Below are positions 1 through 10,392 of a stretch of 64,000 nucleotides of DNA, in pieces. Both the position numbers and the translations under genes were made by a program. The notes under the pieces were generated by a model. The model had not been told where the DNA came from and did no database searches. It saw only the letters and a program-made list of their open reading frames with translations. The stretch's first letter is position 1. Each line of letters begins with the position of its first letter. The stretch comes from Sphingomonas sp. (GTDB lineage Bacteria > Pseudomonadota > Alphaproteobacteria > Sphingomonadales > Sphingomonadaceae), in the NCBI RefSeq assembly GCF_024508665.1, contig NZ_JANINP010000002.1:472598-536597 (forward strand). The letters run 5' to 3'.

Positions 1-543
1 GTCGCCGACGGCCCGGCGCCGGCTCCGGTCAAGTCGGGCCCTAAGCCCTCGGCCGGCTCCGCGCCCAAGCCCGCCCCTGCCGCCGGCGACCCCGATCGCG
101 CCAAGGCGGTCGCCGCCGTGCCCAAGCCCGCCGGCAAGGACGCGGTCGACAAGGCAATGTACGCCTATAATTACGCCTATCGCTTGTGGCAGGCGCAATT
201 CTATCCCGAGGCCGAGGCGCAATTGCAGGGTTTTGGGACCAAATATGCCGGTCATCGCCTGGTCAGCCGCGCGCAAAACCTGCTCGGCACGATCTATATG
301 GACGACAACAAGCCCAATCTGGCCGCGCAAATCTATTACGAGAATTATTCCAAGCTGCCCGATGGCGAGCGCGCCGCCGACAGCCTGCTCAACCTGGCCA
401 AGGCGCTGACCGTGCTCAAGAAGCCGCGGACCGACATCTGCCGCGTCTATACCGAGCTGAACGACGTCTATGGCTCCAAGCTGACCGCCGCGCAAAAGGC
501 CGATGCGGAAAAGGGCCGTGCCGCCAACCGATGCGCCGCCTGA
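1..543 (+). CDS. cpoB: Tol-Pal cell division coordinator CpoB/YbgF, C-terminal part (5' truncated by window edge)
   Basis: The reading frame is open from base 1 and stops at 541-543, so the N-terminus lies outside the window. The visible part begins with a low-complexity Ala/Pro/Lys linker, then a TPR-like helical domain (from about the AMYAYNYAYRLW segment) with alternating Y/A/L repeats typical of the YbgF/CpoB C-terminal domain, which acts in the periplasm with Tol-Pal and peptidoglycan synthases. Gene order supports this: cpoB followed by tilS and ftsH is the usual alphaproteobacterial arrangement after tol-pal. The tilS frame starts 41 nt before this stop, suggesting translational coupling. 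The family call is inferred from the domain and context, since the N-terminal coiled coil cannot be seen. Confidence 0.82.
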   Translation, partial: VADGPAPAPVKSGPKPSAGSAPKPAPAAGDPDRAKAVAAVPKPAGKDAVDKAMYAYNYAYRLWQAQFYPEAEAQLQGFGTKYAGHRLVSRAQNLLGTIYMDDNKPNLAAQIYYENYSKLPDGERAADSLLNLAKALTVLKKPRTDICRVYTELNDVYGSKLTAAQKADAEKGRAANRCAA

Positions 544-1522
544 GCTGACGCGCGCGATCGACCCGGCGACGCTCGCGCGGTTCGCCGCCGATCTGTCGGC
601 GCTGTGCGACCCGGCGCGCGACCGCGTGCTGGTCGCGGTATCGGGCGGGCCCGACAGCCTGGCGCTGCTGTTGTTGACTCACGCCTTGCTCGGCGATCGC
701 TGCGTGGCGGCGACGGTCGATCATGGATTGCGCCCCGAAGCGGCGGACGAGGCGGCGTGGGTCGCCGATCTCTGTGCGGCGCGCGGCATCGACCATGCCG
801 TGCTCAGCGGTCCCCTGCCCGAGCGGGCGGGGCACACGGCCAATCTGTCGGCGAGGGCGCGGGCGCTGCGCTACGAATTGCTCCAGGCCCATGCCGACGC
901 GGTCGGAGCCACCCATATCGCCACCGCGCACCATGCCGACGACCAGGTCGAGACGCTGATCATGCGGCTCAACCGCGGCGCCGGGGTCGGCGGGCTGGCA
1001 GGGGTACGCGCGAGTGGTCAGAGGATGGGCGGACGCGTGATCCGGCCGCTGCTCGGCTGGCGTCGCACCGAGCTGGGCGCGATCGTCGCGGCGGCGGGGA
1101 TCGTCGCGGTCGAGGATCCGAGCAATGTCAGCGACCGGTTCGACCGCGCGCGGCTGCGCAAGCAACTCGCCGCCATCGACTGGATCGACCCCTTGCGAGT
1201 CGCGGCGAGCGCCGCCGCCTTGGCCGATGCCGAGGACGCAATCGCCTGGATGGTGCGTCAGCTTGGGACGGATCGTATCGCGGCCGACGGTGATTCGCTG
1301 ACGCTCGACCCCAGCGGCTTGCCGTTCGAGCTGGTCCGCCGGCTGGTCGAGCAATGCGTCCGCCAAATGGACGCCAGCGCGGAAATCCGCGGCTCCGCAT
1401 TGGTACGGATGGTCAAGGCGCTGGAATCGGGCGACACTGCGATGCTGGGCGATGTGACGGCGGTGGCGCTGTCGCCCGCGGCGTGGCGCTTTCGCAAGGC
1501 TCCGCCGCGTCGATTGCTCTGA
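503..1522 (+). CDS. tilS: tRNA(Ile)-lysidine synthase TilS
   Basis: Cytoplasmic N-type ATP pyrophosphatase that converts the anticodon C34 of tRNA-Ile(CAU) to lysidine. The PP-loop SGGPDS lies near residue 47, followed by the expected TVDHGLRPEA segment and the TAHHADDQVET motif, all typical of TilS. At 339 residues it is short for the family: the N-terminal catalytic domain is complete, while the C-terminal tRNA-binding part is reduced, as in many alphaproteobacteria. The ATG at 503 overlaps cpoB by 41 nt and has only a weak, closely spaced AAAGG upstream, so the start is moderately certain. A 6-bp hairpin follows the gene before ftsH. Confidence 0.92.
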   Translation: MRKRAVPPTDAPPELTRAIDPATLARFAADLSALCDPARDRVLVAVSGGPDSLALLLLTHALLGDRCVAATVDHGLRPEAADEAAWVADLCAARGIDHAVLSGPLPERAGHTANLSARARALRYELLQAHADAVGATHIATAHHADDQVETLIMRLNRGAGVGGLAGVRASGQRMGGRVIRPLLGWRRTELGAIVAAAGIVAVEDPSNVSDRFDRARLRKQLAAIDWIDPLRVAASAAALADAEDAIAWMVRQLGTDRIAADGDSLTLDPSGLPFELVRRLVEQCVRQMDASAEIRGSALVRMVKALESGDTAMLGDVTAVALSPAAWRFRKAPPRRLL

Positions 1523-1543
1523 TCGACGTTGTTCCATTGCCAT

Positions 1544-1560
1544 TAAGGCTTGGTGCCTTA
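1544..1560 (+). terminator. Short hairpin between tilS and ftsH
   Basis: TAAGGC (1544-1549) and GCCTTA (1555-1560) form a perfect 6-bp stem with a 5-nt loop. There is no T-run directly after it, so it may be an attenuator or a processing site rather than a true terminator. Confidence 0.3.
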
Positions 1561-1591
1561 TCTTTAAGGGCACGAAAGGTATCTCGCGACG

Positions 1592-3553
<1,962 letters not shown>

Positions 3554-3580
3554 GGTTCAGCGATTGTAGTGATGCGAGAG

Positions 3581-3615
3581 GCCCTTCCCGCGCGAGCGGG
3601 GAGGGCTTTTTTTTT
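3581..3615 (+). terminator. Rho-independent terminator of ftsH
   Basis: An 11-bp stem (3581-3591 with 3596-3606, one G-T pair) around the 4-nt loop GCGA is followed by nine T residues (3607-3615). It lies 27 nt after the ftsH stop and marks the boundary to the accessory island. Confidence 0.92.
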
Positions 3616-3939
3616 GTTTGCGAACTCGATATCGCAACTTGCCGGCTGTCGTAGTACGGATCCATATGGGATATGACTTCTTGAGCTGCACGTCGGAGGA
3701 TCGCTAGGCGGACCAGACGTTGGCTGGGGCCTTGGTGATCCAGCAGTGCAGCCAACGTAATTGCACAGCTGCGTGCAATCCGCGGTGCCCTCAACGGCAG
3801 GTAAGCGCGCTAAAGGCGGTCGTTGGACGGCCTGGCCGCCGGTCCCGAAACCGGCCATTCGTTCAGGCTTGCGATTAACGTCGGCTACTGGGTGGTTAGC
3901 TGCCATTGACCCCGCGAGTGTCGGCGATACCGTGGCGAA
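3616..3939. other. Non-coding stretch at island start
   Basis: No convincing gene. Short ORFs here lack an SD and family resemblance. It holds a degenerate copy (about 3804-3826) of a motif also found at 4274-4294 and 4409-4433, with a core like GAAAGCGGTCGTTGG. Confidence 0.4.
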
Positions 3940-4266
3940 ATGCTGACAAAGCGTCTTTTCCGGTTTGGCTATGAAACTCCCGGCCAAGCTGAGAGAAACG
4001 CTAAGCATGGCTGGGACGACGAGGACAGCGCCGGTGTCTGGATCGCCAGCGTCTCAGAGAAGGAGGCAATGCAGTGGGGTCGCGCTATCGCAGAGCAGTT
4101 TGTTTCGTCATTGTTCGCGCAAGGCGGCAACGCATACTTGTGGACGGGTGATGGCTTCGCCCATTGGATAGAAGACGACCCCGCGATCTTAGCAGCCGCC
4201 GGCGATCTACCGGTTGTGACGGTCGGCGAGATGCCTGATTTCGACGCGATGCGGAGCAGTGTCTAG
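3940..4266 (+). CDS. Hypothetical protein, 108 residues
   Basis: I do not recognise a named family. The product is acidic, soluble and without signal peptide or membrane helix. The segment WIASVSEKEAMQWGRAIAEQ followed by GGNAYLWTGDGFAHWIEDDP reads as a compact alpha/beta protein rather than a random frame. It stands alone downstream of the ftsH terminator, on the same strand as the TIR gene 500 nt further on. No good SD precedes the ATG at 3940, so the start is uncertain. Base use is less GC-biased than in ftsH, consistent with accessory DNA. Confidence 0.6.
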   Translation: MLTKRLFRFGYETPGQAERNAKHGWDDEDSAGVWIASVSEKEAMQWGRAIAEQFVSSLFAQGGNAYLWTGDGFAHWIEDDPAILAAAGDLPVVTVGEMPDFDAMRSSV

Positions 4267-4763
4267 CATCCGCAAATGGGTCGGGAGCGGCCATTGTCGC
4301 CGATCCGGATTTGATTGACTGCTTCGCGCCCCATCGTCGGTCGTTCAGCGATCGGCTGCGTTCGCTGAACGCTGACCCTCGTGCCGCTGCCGCAGAGTGT
4401 CGGCCATTAGGTAGAAAGCGGTCGTTGGGCGGTCCCCCGAGGCGCTATCATCCCCCGATCGCGGGTGCGCGTGCGAAAACCCTGCCAGTCGCCAATTCAA
4501 CCTCGGAGGTTTGACTTCTCAGCACCGCCGCCCGCAGCGCTTTGTCAGGGTGAAGGTGCTTTAACCGACAAATCACATTGGCAGCAATGGAACGGCGGCT
4601 TTGGGGATCGCATGACGGACGTGTGCGCTGTTTTTGCCATGAATCAAGCGGCGATGCGGGAGCCCGCCTTCTTCAAAAGGTCGGTGAAGTCCAGCATCAG
4701 AAATAGCTCCGCATCATCGCTCGTATTGGTGGTTCGACTGTTGCAATTGGTTATATTGCCAGC
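4267..4763. other. Intergenic stretch with degenerate repeats, upstream of the TIR gene
   Basis: About 500 nt without a supported gene. Frames at 4311-4514 and 4465-4914 have no SD and read as random Arg/Pro-rich peptides. Two degenerate copies of the island motif lie here (AATGGGTCGGGAGCGGCCATT from 4274 and TTAGGTAGAAAGCGGTCGTT from about 4409). The end of the stretch is AT-richer and carries the probable TIR promoter. Confidence 0.4.
4752..4757 (+). promoter_or_regulatory. Candidate -10 box; leaderless start of the TIR gene
   Basis: TATATT lies 6 nt before the ATG at 4764. If transcription starts about 7 nt after the box, the mRNA begins at or next to the ATG, i.e. leaderless. There is no SD before this ATG, which agrees. 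No strong -35 at the ideal distance is visible. Confidence 0.35.
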
Positions 4764-6167
4764 ATGGCAAATCACGAGCATCCGACCATCAACGATTTCC
4801 TCGCCCGGCTCTACACGATCCGCGATGATGCCGGTGCCCGCGCGAAGGCGGAGGCGAACGCGATCTCGACGCGCAACGCCGCGCGGGGCTTGCTCCGATC
4901 AGGAGCTACGCTGAAGGCAATGGCCGAGCTGATCGAGAAGGAGTTCGATGCGGCCCTTAGCGAGATGCTGGCGGCGCTCCGCCATATGAAGTCGGTGCCG
5001 GACATCGACTATCAGGCCTGCCGGGATCAGGCATTCTTCCGGGCACGCGACCTTCTTCCCGTGCTGCGCGGCGCAGCCGAGCTGGATAAATGGATCAACA
5101 TGATGGGGCGCGGCACGGCCGGAGACGTAATCAACAAGCGCGTGGAGGCTCTGCTTCCCAAGATCGATTACCGCTTCCGGCAATTTGATGTCGGCCTGGA
5201 TCAGGTCCGGGTTGCGAAAGGTGAGCCGGAGTCACCGGCGGCGTCGGCAGAGTCACCCGTGCTACCGGCTGACCCGCCAGTTGCTGCACAGCTTGAACAT
5301 GAGCCCCGCCCGTATCAGGTGGCGCTGTCGTTCGCGGGTGAGCAGCGCGAGTATGTGCGCGACGTTGCCCGCGCTCTCGCTGCCCGCCACGTCGCCGTCT
5401 TCTATGATGAGTTCGAGGCAAATACCCTCTGGGGCAAGGATGGCGCCGAGCACTTCCACCAGATCTACTCGCGCGGCACCCAGTATGTGGTGATGTTCAT
5501 CTCGGCCGAGTACGTCGCAAAAGCATGGACTCGTCAGGAGCGGCGCTCGGCGATCAGCCGTCAGATAAAGGACGAGGCCGAATATATCCTTCCTGTCCGG
5601 TTCGACGACACGGCGGTGCCCGGGCTCCCCGATACAATCCAATACCTCTCGGCGGGACGCTACACACCGGCCGCGCTCGCGGTCGAAATTGCGAACAAGG
5701 TCGGGGTCGGACCGACGTCGGGCAAGGCGTCCGACGTGCCTCCGCCTACGTCCGGGGCCATGTCTGGCGAGGTGACGTTCGACTACGGCGCGTTCAACGG
5801 CCGGTACGTCATCGGCACCGGCGCAACGGCATTCGAGACCCAGTGGAGCAAGGGAAGCGACACCAGCATCCATCTCTACAACGACCCCCAATCGATCCAT
5901 GGTATCGCCGTTGCGCGCGGGGCGACCGCCATCGAGCAGATCACCGATGCGTCCGCTTATGACTTCACCTCCCGCTCGCGCACCCTCCAGACCGGTGAAA
6001 TTGCAGTCCTTCGCAATACCAACGGCTTCTTCGCGGCGGTCCAGATCCTTGGAGTCGATGACGGCGCGCGGGGGGCTCCAAGTGATGCGCTGACCATGCG
6101 GTATTTGATCCTTGCCCTAGGGGAGCATGATTTCAGTGCGCGGATTGGCGCGGCGACGATGGCCTGA
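4764..6167 (+). CDS. TIR-domain protein with unknown N- and C-terminal modules (candidate defence effector)
   Basis: 467 residues in three parts. Residues 1-145 are helical and unassigned. Residues 184-312 form a prokaryotic TIR domain: the strand YQVALSFAG, then VAVFYDEFEANTLWGKD, YVVMFISAEYVAKAWTRQE and YILPVRFDD. E259 after W255 is placed as the catalytic glutamate of NAD-hydrolysing TIR domains. Residues about 335-452 form a beta-rich module (FNGRYVIGTG, FETQWSKGSDTSIHLYNDP, GEIAVLRNTNGFFAAVQI) that I recall following TIR domains in other bacterial proteins but cannot name; it may be a sensor. No membrane segment. A GIY-YIG nuclease gene starts 22 nt after the stop. Known TIR proteins in this setting often deplete NAD in phage defence; that role here is inferred. 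Confidence 0.85.
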   Translation: MANHEHPTINDFLARLYTIRDDAGARAKAEANAISTRNAARGLLRSGATLKAMAELIEKEFDAALSEMLAALRHMKSVPDIDYQACRDQAFFRARDLLPVLRGAAELDKWINMMGRGTAGDVINKRVEALLPKIDYRFRQFDVGLDQVRVAKGEPESPAASAESPVLPADPPVAAQLEHEPRPYQVALSFAGEQREYVRDVARALAARHVAVFYDEFEANTLWGKDGAEHFHQIYSRGTQYVVMFISAEYVAKAWTRQERRSAISRQIKDEAEYILPVRFDDTAVPGLPDTIQYLSAGRYTPAALAVEIANKVGVGPTSGKASDVPPPTSGAMSGEVTFDYGAFNGRYVIGTGATAFETQWSKGSDTSIHLYNDPQSIHGIAVARGATAIEQITDASAYDFTSRSRTLQTGEIAVLRNTNGFFAAVQILGVDDGARGAPSDALTMRYLILALGEHDFSARIGAATMA

Positions 6168-6189
6168 GTGGATGAGCGGAGGATCACAG

Positions 6190-6915
6190 GTGTCGGCAAC
6201 GCGCCCATCGCCTGCCGAAACCGTCGCCGGCATGACGACGAAAGCCGATAAGATCCGCGCGCTCGCGCTCGCAGGATATCTGCGGACCGAAATCGCGACC
6301 CACCTCGACATCCGATATCAGCATGTCCGTCAGGTTCTCGAGCGATCGGGGATCGATCTCGGCCGATCACGAGGCAACTCCGCTGGCGCTGCGCCGGCAG
6401 CACGAAAGGCGGTGGTAGAAGCTGTCGCATCGACGGCGAAGGCGGCTCTCCCCTATCCGGTGGAGCGGCTGATCGCGGCCGGCTTCTCGCGGCTCGGCCA
6501 ATGGGCGCTGGTCGGCGATGGCGCCTTTGAGCTTGATTGCATCGTTCCGGCCGACCCTGGGGTCTATGTCTTCGTCGTCGACGGTGTCATCCGGTATATC
6601 GGCCTGACCCAGCGCGGCTTGCGCGGGCGCATGGGGCACTATGTCCGAGGTCACAGCCGTCAGCGCACAAGCGCGCGCGTGAAAGGCTTGATCCTTGCCG
6701 CCCTAGGCGCTGGCAGCCGCGTTGAAATCCTGATCGCAACCCCGGAAGCCACGGAATGGCGGGGGCTTCCAGTGTTGACGGCCCCCGGCCTTGAGGCCGG
6801 ACTTATCCGAATGATCCAGCCCGACTGGAATATGCAAGGGATCCGGGCCCGATCCGGCGAACCGAAAACAGACTCGCTTGACGAGGAGTCTCAGGAACAT
6901 AGCAGGAGTAAGTGA
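6190..6915 (+). CDS. HTH + GIY-YIG nuclease-family protein
   Basis: The GTG at 6190 is preceded by GGAGGA (6178-6183) with a 6-nt spacer, far better than the upstream ATGs at 6127 and 6172; it gives 241 residues. Residues 18-55 form a helix-turn-helix (TKADKIRALALAGYLRTEIA...QHVRQVL). Residues 124-214 form a GIY-YIG domain: GVY (124-126), YIG (136-138), the LRGRM arginine region, Glu202 and Asn214 (DWN), so the catalytic set looks complete. The family cuts DNA using one metal ion. It follows the TIR gene by 22 nt and is probably co-transcribed and translationally linked. A DNA-sensing, cutting or autoregulatory role with the TIR protein is inference. Confidence 0.8.
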   Translation: MSATRPSPAETVAGMTTKADKIRALALAGYLRTEIATHLDIRYQHVRQVLERSGIDLGRSRGNSAGAAPAARKAVVEAVASTAKAALPYPVERLIAAGFSRLGQWALVGDGAFELDCIVPADPGVYVFVVDGVIRYIGLTQRGLRGRMGHYVRGHSRQRTSARVKGLILAALGAGSRVEILIATPEATEWRGLPVLTAPGLEAGLIRMIQPDWNMQGIRARSGEPKTDSLDEESQEHSRSK

Positions 6916-7152
6916 GTCTCTGTGACCGATGCCCACCAAGCCGTCTTTTTCTGACGGTCTGCGGAGCGATCCATAGGCAGCTTCTGTCAGGAGCTGACCA
7001 CGGTAGCTGATTTGAACGACTGACGCCGGTCGCTAGCCGACACCGGCGCGCTGAGTGTGAGAACGGCAGTTATCCCGGTTCGATTGCCCGAAACCCGCCT
7101 GTCGGAAGACGGCCCAAAACGAGACATCCGAATTACGGTGACTGAATTACGG
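6916..7152. other. Island end / intergenic
   Basis: About 240 nt with no supported gene. CCGTC and GACGG around a T-rich loop (about 6943-6959) form a weak hairpin after the nuclease gene. At the far end GAATTACGG occurs twice in tandem (7130-7138 and 7144-7152, period 14) directly next to the stop of the dioxygenase gene. Confidence 0.35.
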
Positions 7153-7926
7153 TCAATCCGTAACGCCTCCCCATCGGCCCGCACCCTCGCCCTTCCACGT
7201 CGCCACAAACACATCCCGATACGCCGGCCTCCTCGGGTCGATCGGCCGGATCGGCGTCACGCCGTGCAGCACGCGGTGATCGTCCAGCAGCACGGCGTCG
7301 CCCGGCGCCGCCAGGGTGAAGCGGTCGATCTGCGGCTGGCCGGCGATGCGGATCTCGGTCACGCCTTCGTCGGCGTTCACTCGATCGATCAGCATCACCA
7401 GCACCCAGTCGACGCCGTCGCGGTGCATTCCCTCCGGGGTTGGGCGGCCCGCTTCGTGCGCGGTCGCCTCTATCCGGAACTGGTGGAGCTCGACATGCCA
7501 AAGGCGGGCCGCGTCGCCGCCGCCGGCGCGCTCGAAGCAATCGGTCGCGCCGCGGAGCAGGTGCCGCATCATCGCGCTGTCGACGATGCCGTCTTCGATC
7601 GGTTCGAACCAGCGCTGAACGTCGCCGTTCAGCCGATTATAGTCGCGGCTCTGATAATGCGGCTGGTGCGGCTTTCGCGCGATCGCATCCGGCGTGATCG
7701 CCAAAGCGGCGTGGCGCCGCCGGCGATAGCGGCCGCCATCGGCCATATAGCGATCGAGCCCGAGCCGGTTCCACGATTGGGCGAAGTCCCGCCATTCCGG
7801 ATCCGACGCCGCCGCCGGCAACCAGTCGATCGCGCCCGGCGCCGGGCGAACGAAGCCCTGTGCCGCCAGCTCGCCGGCCAGGCGCTGGTCGGTCTCGTTC
7901 CCGATCGTCTCCAATGGTCGAGGCAC
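7153..7926 (-). CDS. 2OG-Fe(II) dioxygenase family protein (amino-acid hydroxylase-like)
   Basis: Non-heme iron, 2-oxoglutarate-dependent dioxygenase of the 2OG-Fe_Oxy_2 family, which includes free L-amino-acid hydroxylases. The iron ligands are visible as H-x-D in HRDGVDWVLVML and the distal His in LLDDHRVLHGVTPI, followed by the Arg-rich segment that binds 2-oxoglutarate. I chose the GTG at 7926 because AGGGGA lies 7 nt upstream; the longer frame to 8031 has no SD and reads as random Arg-rich sequence. The result is 257 residues, typical for the family. It is divergent from phoD. The substrate is unknown. Confidence 0.82.
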   Translation of the reverse strand: MPRPLETIGNETDQRLAGELAAQGFVRPAPGAIDWLPAAASDPEWRDFAQSWNRLGLDRYMADGGRYRRRRHAALAITPDAIARKPHQPHYQSRDYNRLNGDVQRWFEPIEDGIVDSAMMRHLLRGATDCFERAGGGDAARLWHVELHQFRIEATAHEAGRPTPEGMHRDGVDWVLVMLIDRVNADEGVTEIRIAGQPQIDRFTLAAPGDAVLLDDHRVLHGVTPIRPIDPRRPAYRDVFVATWKGEGAGRWGGVTD

Positions 7927-8043
7927 GGTGCGGTCCCCTATCGATGGCGCGCCCCGGTCATCGAGGCGCGCCGCCCGCCATATAATCCTTCGTGCGGCCA
8001 GATCATGGCGGACGCGGACCGGTGGCCGCATTCGGCCGCCCGA

Positions 8044-8071
8044 TTGACCGCGGCGCGCCTCAGTGTATTAA
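8044..8071 (+). promoter_or_regulatory. Candidate sigma-70-type promoter for phoD
   Basis: TTGACC (8044-8049), 16-nt spacer, TATTAA (8066-8071), in a locally AT-rich patch of an otherwise GC-rich region. It would give a leader of roughly 136 nt before phoD. Confidence 0.45.
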
Positions 8072-8213
8072 ATCATTATGGCACTACGAATTGACCGCGT
8101 CCCGGTGCCATTGCGGGACGCGGGTACGCCCGATTTCCACCGGCCGCGACAGGGGAGCCTGGCCGCCGATCGCCGCCGCGACACTATCTGCTGATGCCAG
8201 CCCGGAGGGTGAG

Positions 8214-10268
8214 ATGGATCGTCGACAATTTCTGGCAAGCGCCGCAAGCATCGGGATCGTCGGCGTCTGGGCGACGCGATCGGCCGCCGCGCCGTCGCGC
8301 GTCGCGTGGCGCGAGGACCGCGCGCTCTATCCCCAGGGCGTCGCGTCGGGCGATCCCGACGACCATAGCGTGGTGCTGTGGACCCGGCGGCCGTTCGATC
8401 GGGGCGATCGCCACGCGCTGACCGTCGAAGTCGCGATGGATGCGGACTTTCGCCGCGTCGTCGCGACGGCGCGGGTGCCGGTGCTGGCGGCGGCCGACTG
8501 GACCGGCCGCGCGCTGGTCGGCGGCCTGTCCCCGGCGACGACCTATTGGTACCGGTTCACCGACGACAGCGGTGCGGGCAGCCGGGTCGGGCGCACGATC
8601 ACCGCCCCGCGCGCGACCGATCCGCGCCCCGTCCGCTTTGCCTTCGTGTCGTGCAACAGCGTCAACGAGGGCGCGCAGAACGCCTATCGCCGGATGATCT
8701 GGGAGGATGAGCGCGCGCCCACCGACCGCAAGCTGGGCTTCGTGCTGCATCTGGGCGACTTCATCTACGAGGTCGTCGAATATCCCGACGAGGTGCCGCA
8801 TCGCTATTCGCGCACCGTCTATGACCTTGGCCGCATTCCCGATGCGCGCAAGGTCAGCAACTTCCACGTGCCGACCAACCTGGCCGGCTATCGCCATGTC
8901 TATCGCGCGCATATCGACGATCCCGACATCCAGGACGCGCGGGCCCATTTCCCGTTCGTGTGCATCGGCGACAATCACGAATTCTCGTGGCAGGGCTGGC
9001 AGAGCTTCATCAAATATGGCGGCAAGATCGAACCCGCGCAGCCGCTGCGCGTCGCCGCCAATCAGGCGTGGTGGGAATATATCCCGTCGCGCGTCCGCAA
9101 GGCGTCCGGCGCCGGGCTCGACCAGTTCGGACCACCGGTGGTGGCGAAGGCGCCGATCGAGACGTTCGACGATCACGGCTTCGGCACCGAGCCCAATAAC
9201 CGCATCGCGGTGGGCAGCATGACCGCCTATCGCGCGCTGCGTTACGGCCGGCACGTCGACCTGATCCTGACCGACTTCCACAGCTACAAGGCGGCCGACC
9301 CGACCGACCGGCCCGAAGCGGCGGCGCTCGATTCGGGCGATTATCCGGTCCTTCCGCAGGAATGGATGGAGATCGTCGACGGCGGGAGGGACTATGCCGG
9401 CGGCAAGCCCCCCGCGACGATCGCGATCGGCGACAAGACCATTCCCAATTTCCGCAAGGACGAGCCCGCCTATACCGTGCTCGGCCGCGAGCAGAAGGCG
9501 TGGCTCAAGGACCGGCTGACGCGATCGACCGCGACCTGGAAGATCTGGGGCGCGACCAACGGCACGCTCGACATGCGGACCGATCCGCAGAACCTGCCCG
9601 CCGGCCTAATCAAGGCGCCGTGGCCGGGCAAGGGGTATGGGACCTTCGGCAGCGGCGACTTCAGCGGCGCGTTCGCCGAGCGCGCGGAAATCTATGACAT
9701 GGTGCGCGACCACAAAGTGTCGGGGTTCGTCACCGTGTCGGGCGACCGCCACAGCTTCTGGGCGGGCTATGCCGCGCCGGCCCTGCCGCCCGCGGGGTTC
9801 GCGCCGGTCGGGATCAGCTTCATCACCGGATCGATTTCGGCGCCCGGCCTGGGCGAGGCGGCCGAATATTTCAAGGACTCCCCCACCCTGCCGCTGTTCG
9901 TGCGCAAGCCGGCGGGCGGGGCGCCCGAACACACGATCAACCTGACGATCAAGCGCGGCGTGCGCAGCGCGCTGGAATATGCGGCGAGCGGCGACATCGC
10001 GAAGGCGCGCGCGCTGACCAATCCGGACGTCGCGCCGCACCTGGAGTTCGTCGACATGGCCGGGCATGGCTATGCCGTAGTCAGCGCCGGACCCGACGCG
10101 ATCGACACCGAGTTCGTCTGCATCGTCCGCCCGATCGCGCGCGCCACCACGCCCGACGGCGGCCCGCTGCGATACCGCGTGTCGCACCAGGCGCGGCTGT
10201 GGCAGCCGGGCACTCCGCCGAAGCTCGAGCAGCGGGTGATCGAGGGAGACGCCAAATTGTCGATCTGA
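8214..10268 (+). CDS. phoD: Alkaline phosphatase D family protein (PhoD), Tat-exported
   Basis: Phosphomonoesterase/phosphodiesterase of the PhoD family (684 residues), acting in the periplasm or outside the cell. The ATG at 8214 follows GGAGGG with a 4-nt gap; the longer frame from 7992 runs back through the promoter. The N-terminus MDRRQFLASAASIGIVGVWA has a Tat-type RRxFL motif. The N-terminal Fn3-like PhoD domain begins at LYPQGVASGDPDDHSVVLWTR. The metallophosphatase domain shows FVSCNS, HLGDFIYE, CIGDNHEF, LTDFHSY and VSGDRHSFW, which carry the metal ligands. No Pho box was identified upstream. Phosphate scavenging is the likely role, alongside the acid phosphatase at 22.2 kb. Confidence 0.93.
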   Translation: MDRRQFLASAASIGIVGVWATRSAAAPSRVAWREDRALYPQGVASGDPDDHSVVLWTRRPFDRGDRHALTVEVAMDADFRRVVATARVPVLAAADWTGRALVGGLSPATTYWYRFTDDSGAGSRVGRTITAPRATDPRPVRFAFVSCNSVNEGAQNAYRRMIWEDERAPTDRKLGFVLHLGDFIYEVVEYPDEVPHRYSRTVYDLGRIPDARKVSNFHVPTNLAGYRHVYRAHIDDPDIQDARAHFPFVCIGDNHEFSWQGWQSFIKYGGKIEPAQPLRVAANQAWWEYIPSRVRKASGAGLDQFGPPVVAKAPIETFDDHGFGTEPNNRIAVGSMTAYRALRYGRHVDLILTDFHSYKAADPTDRPEAAALDSGDYPVLPQEWMEIVDGGRDYAGGKPPATIAIGDKTIPNFRKDEPAYTVLGREQKAWLKDRLTRSTATWKIWGATNGTLDMRTDPQNLPAGLIKAPWPGKGYGTFGSGDFSGAFAERAEIYDMVRDHKVSGFVTVSGDRHSFWAGYAAPALPPAGFAPVGISFITGSISAPGLGEAAEYFKDSPTLPLFVRKPAGGAPEHTINLTIKRGVRSALEYAASGDIAKARALTNPDVAPHLEFVDMAGHGYAVVSAGPDAIDTEFVCIVRPIARATTPDGGPLRYRVSHQARLWQPGTPPKLEQRVIEGDAKLSI

Positions 10269-10392
10269 CGGTATCGGCGGCGGGCAGTAAGACGATCAGG
10301 CGCCTGGCCGAACATCGGCGAACCTTATGGCCCGGATCGGTTATGGCCATCCAACCCCAAGCAACCGCGAGTCACGATTGGCCGGGTTATGC

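Noticed and set aside
4465..4914. 149-codon plus-strand frame before the TIR gene
   Set aside because: No SD, random composition, and overlaps the TIR start in another frame.
6987..7214. 75-codon minus-strand frame at the island end
   Set aside because: No start signal, crosses the end of the dioxygenase gene in another frame, and Arg/Ser-rich.
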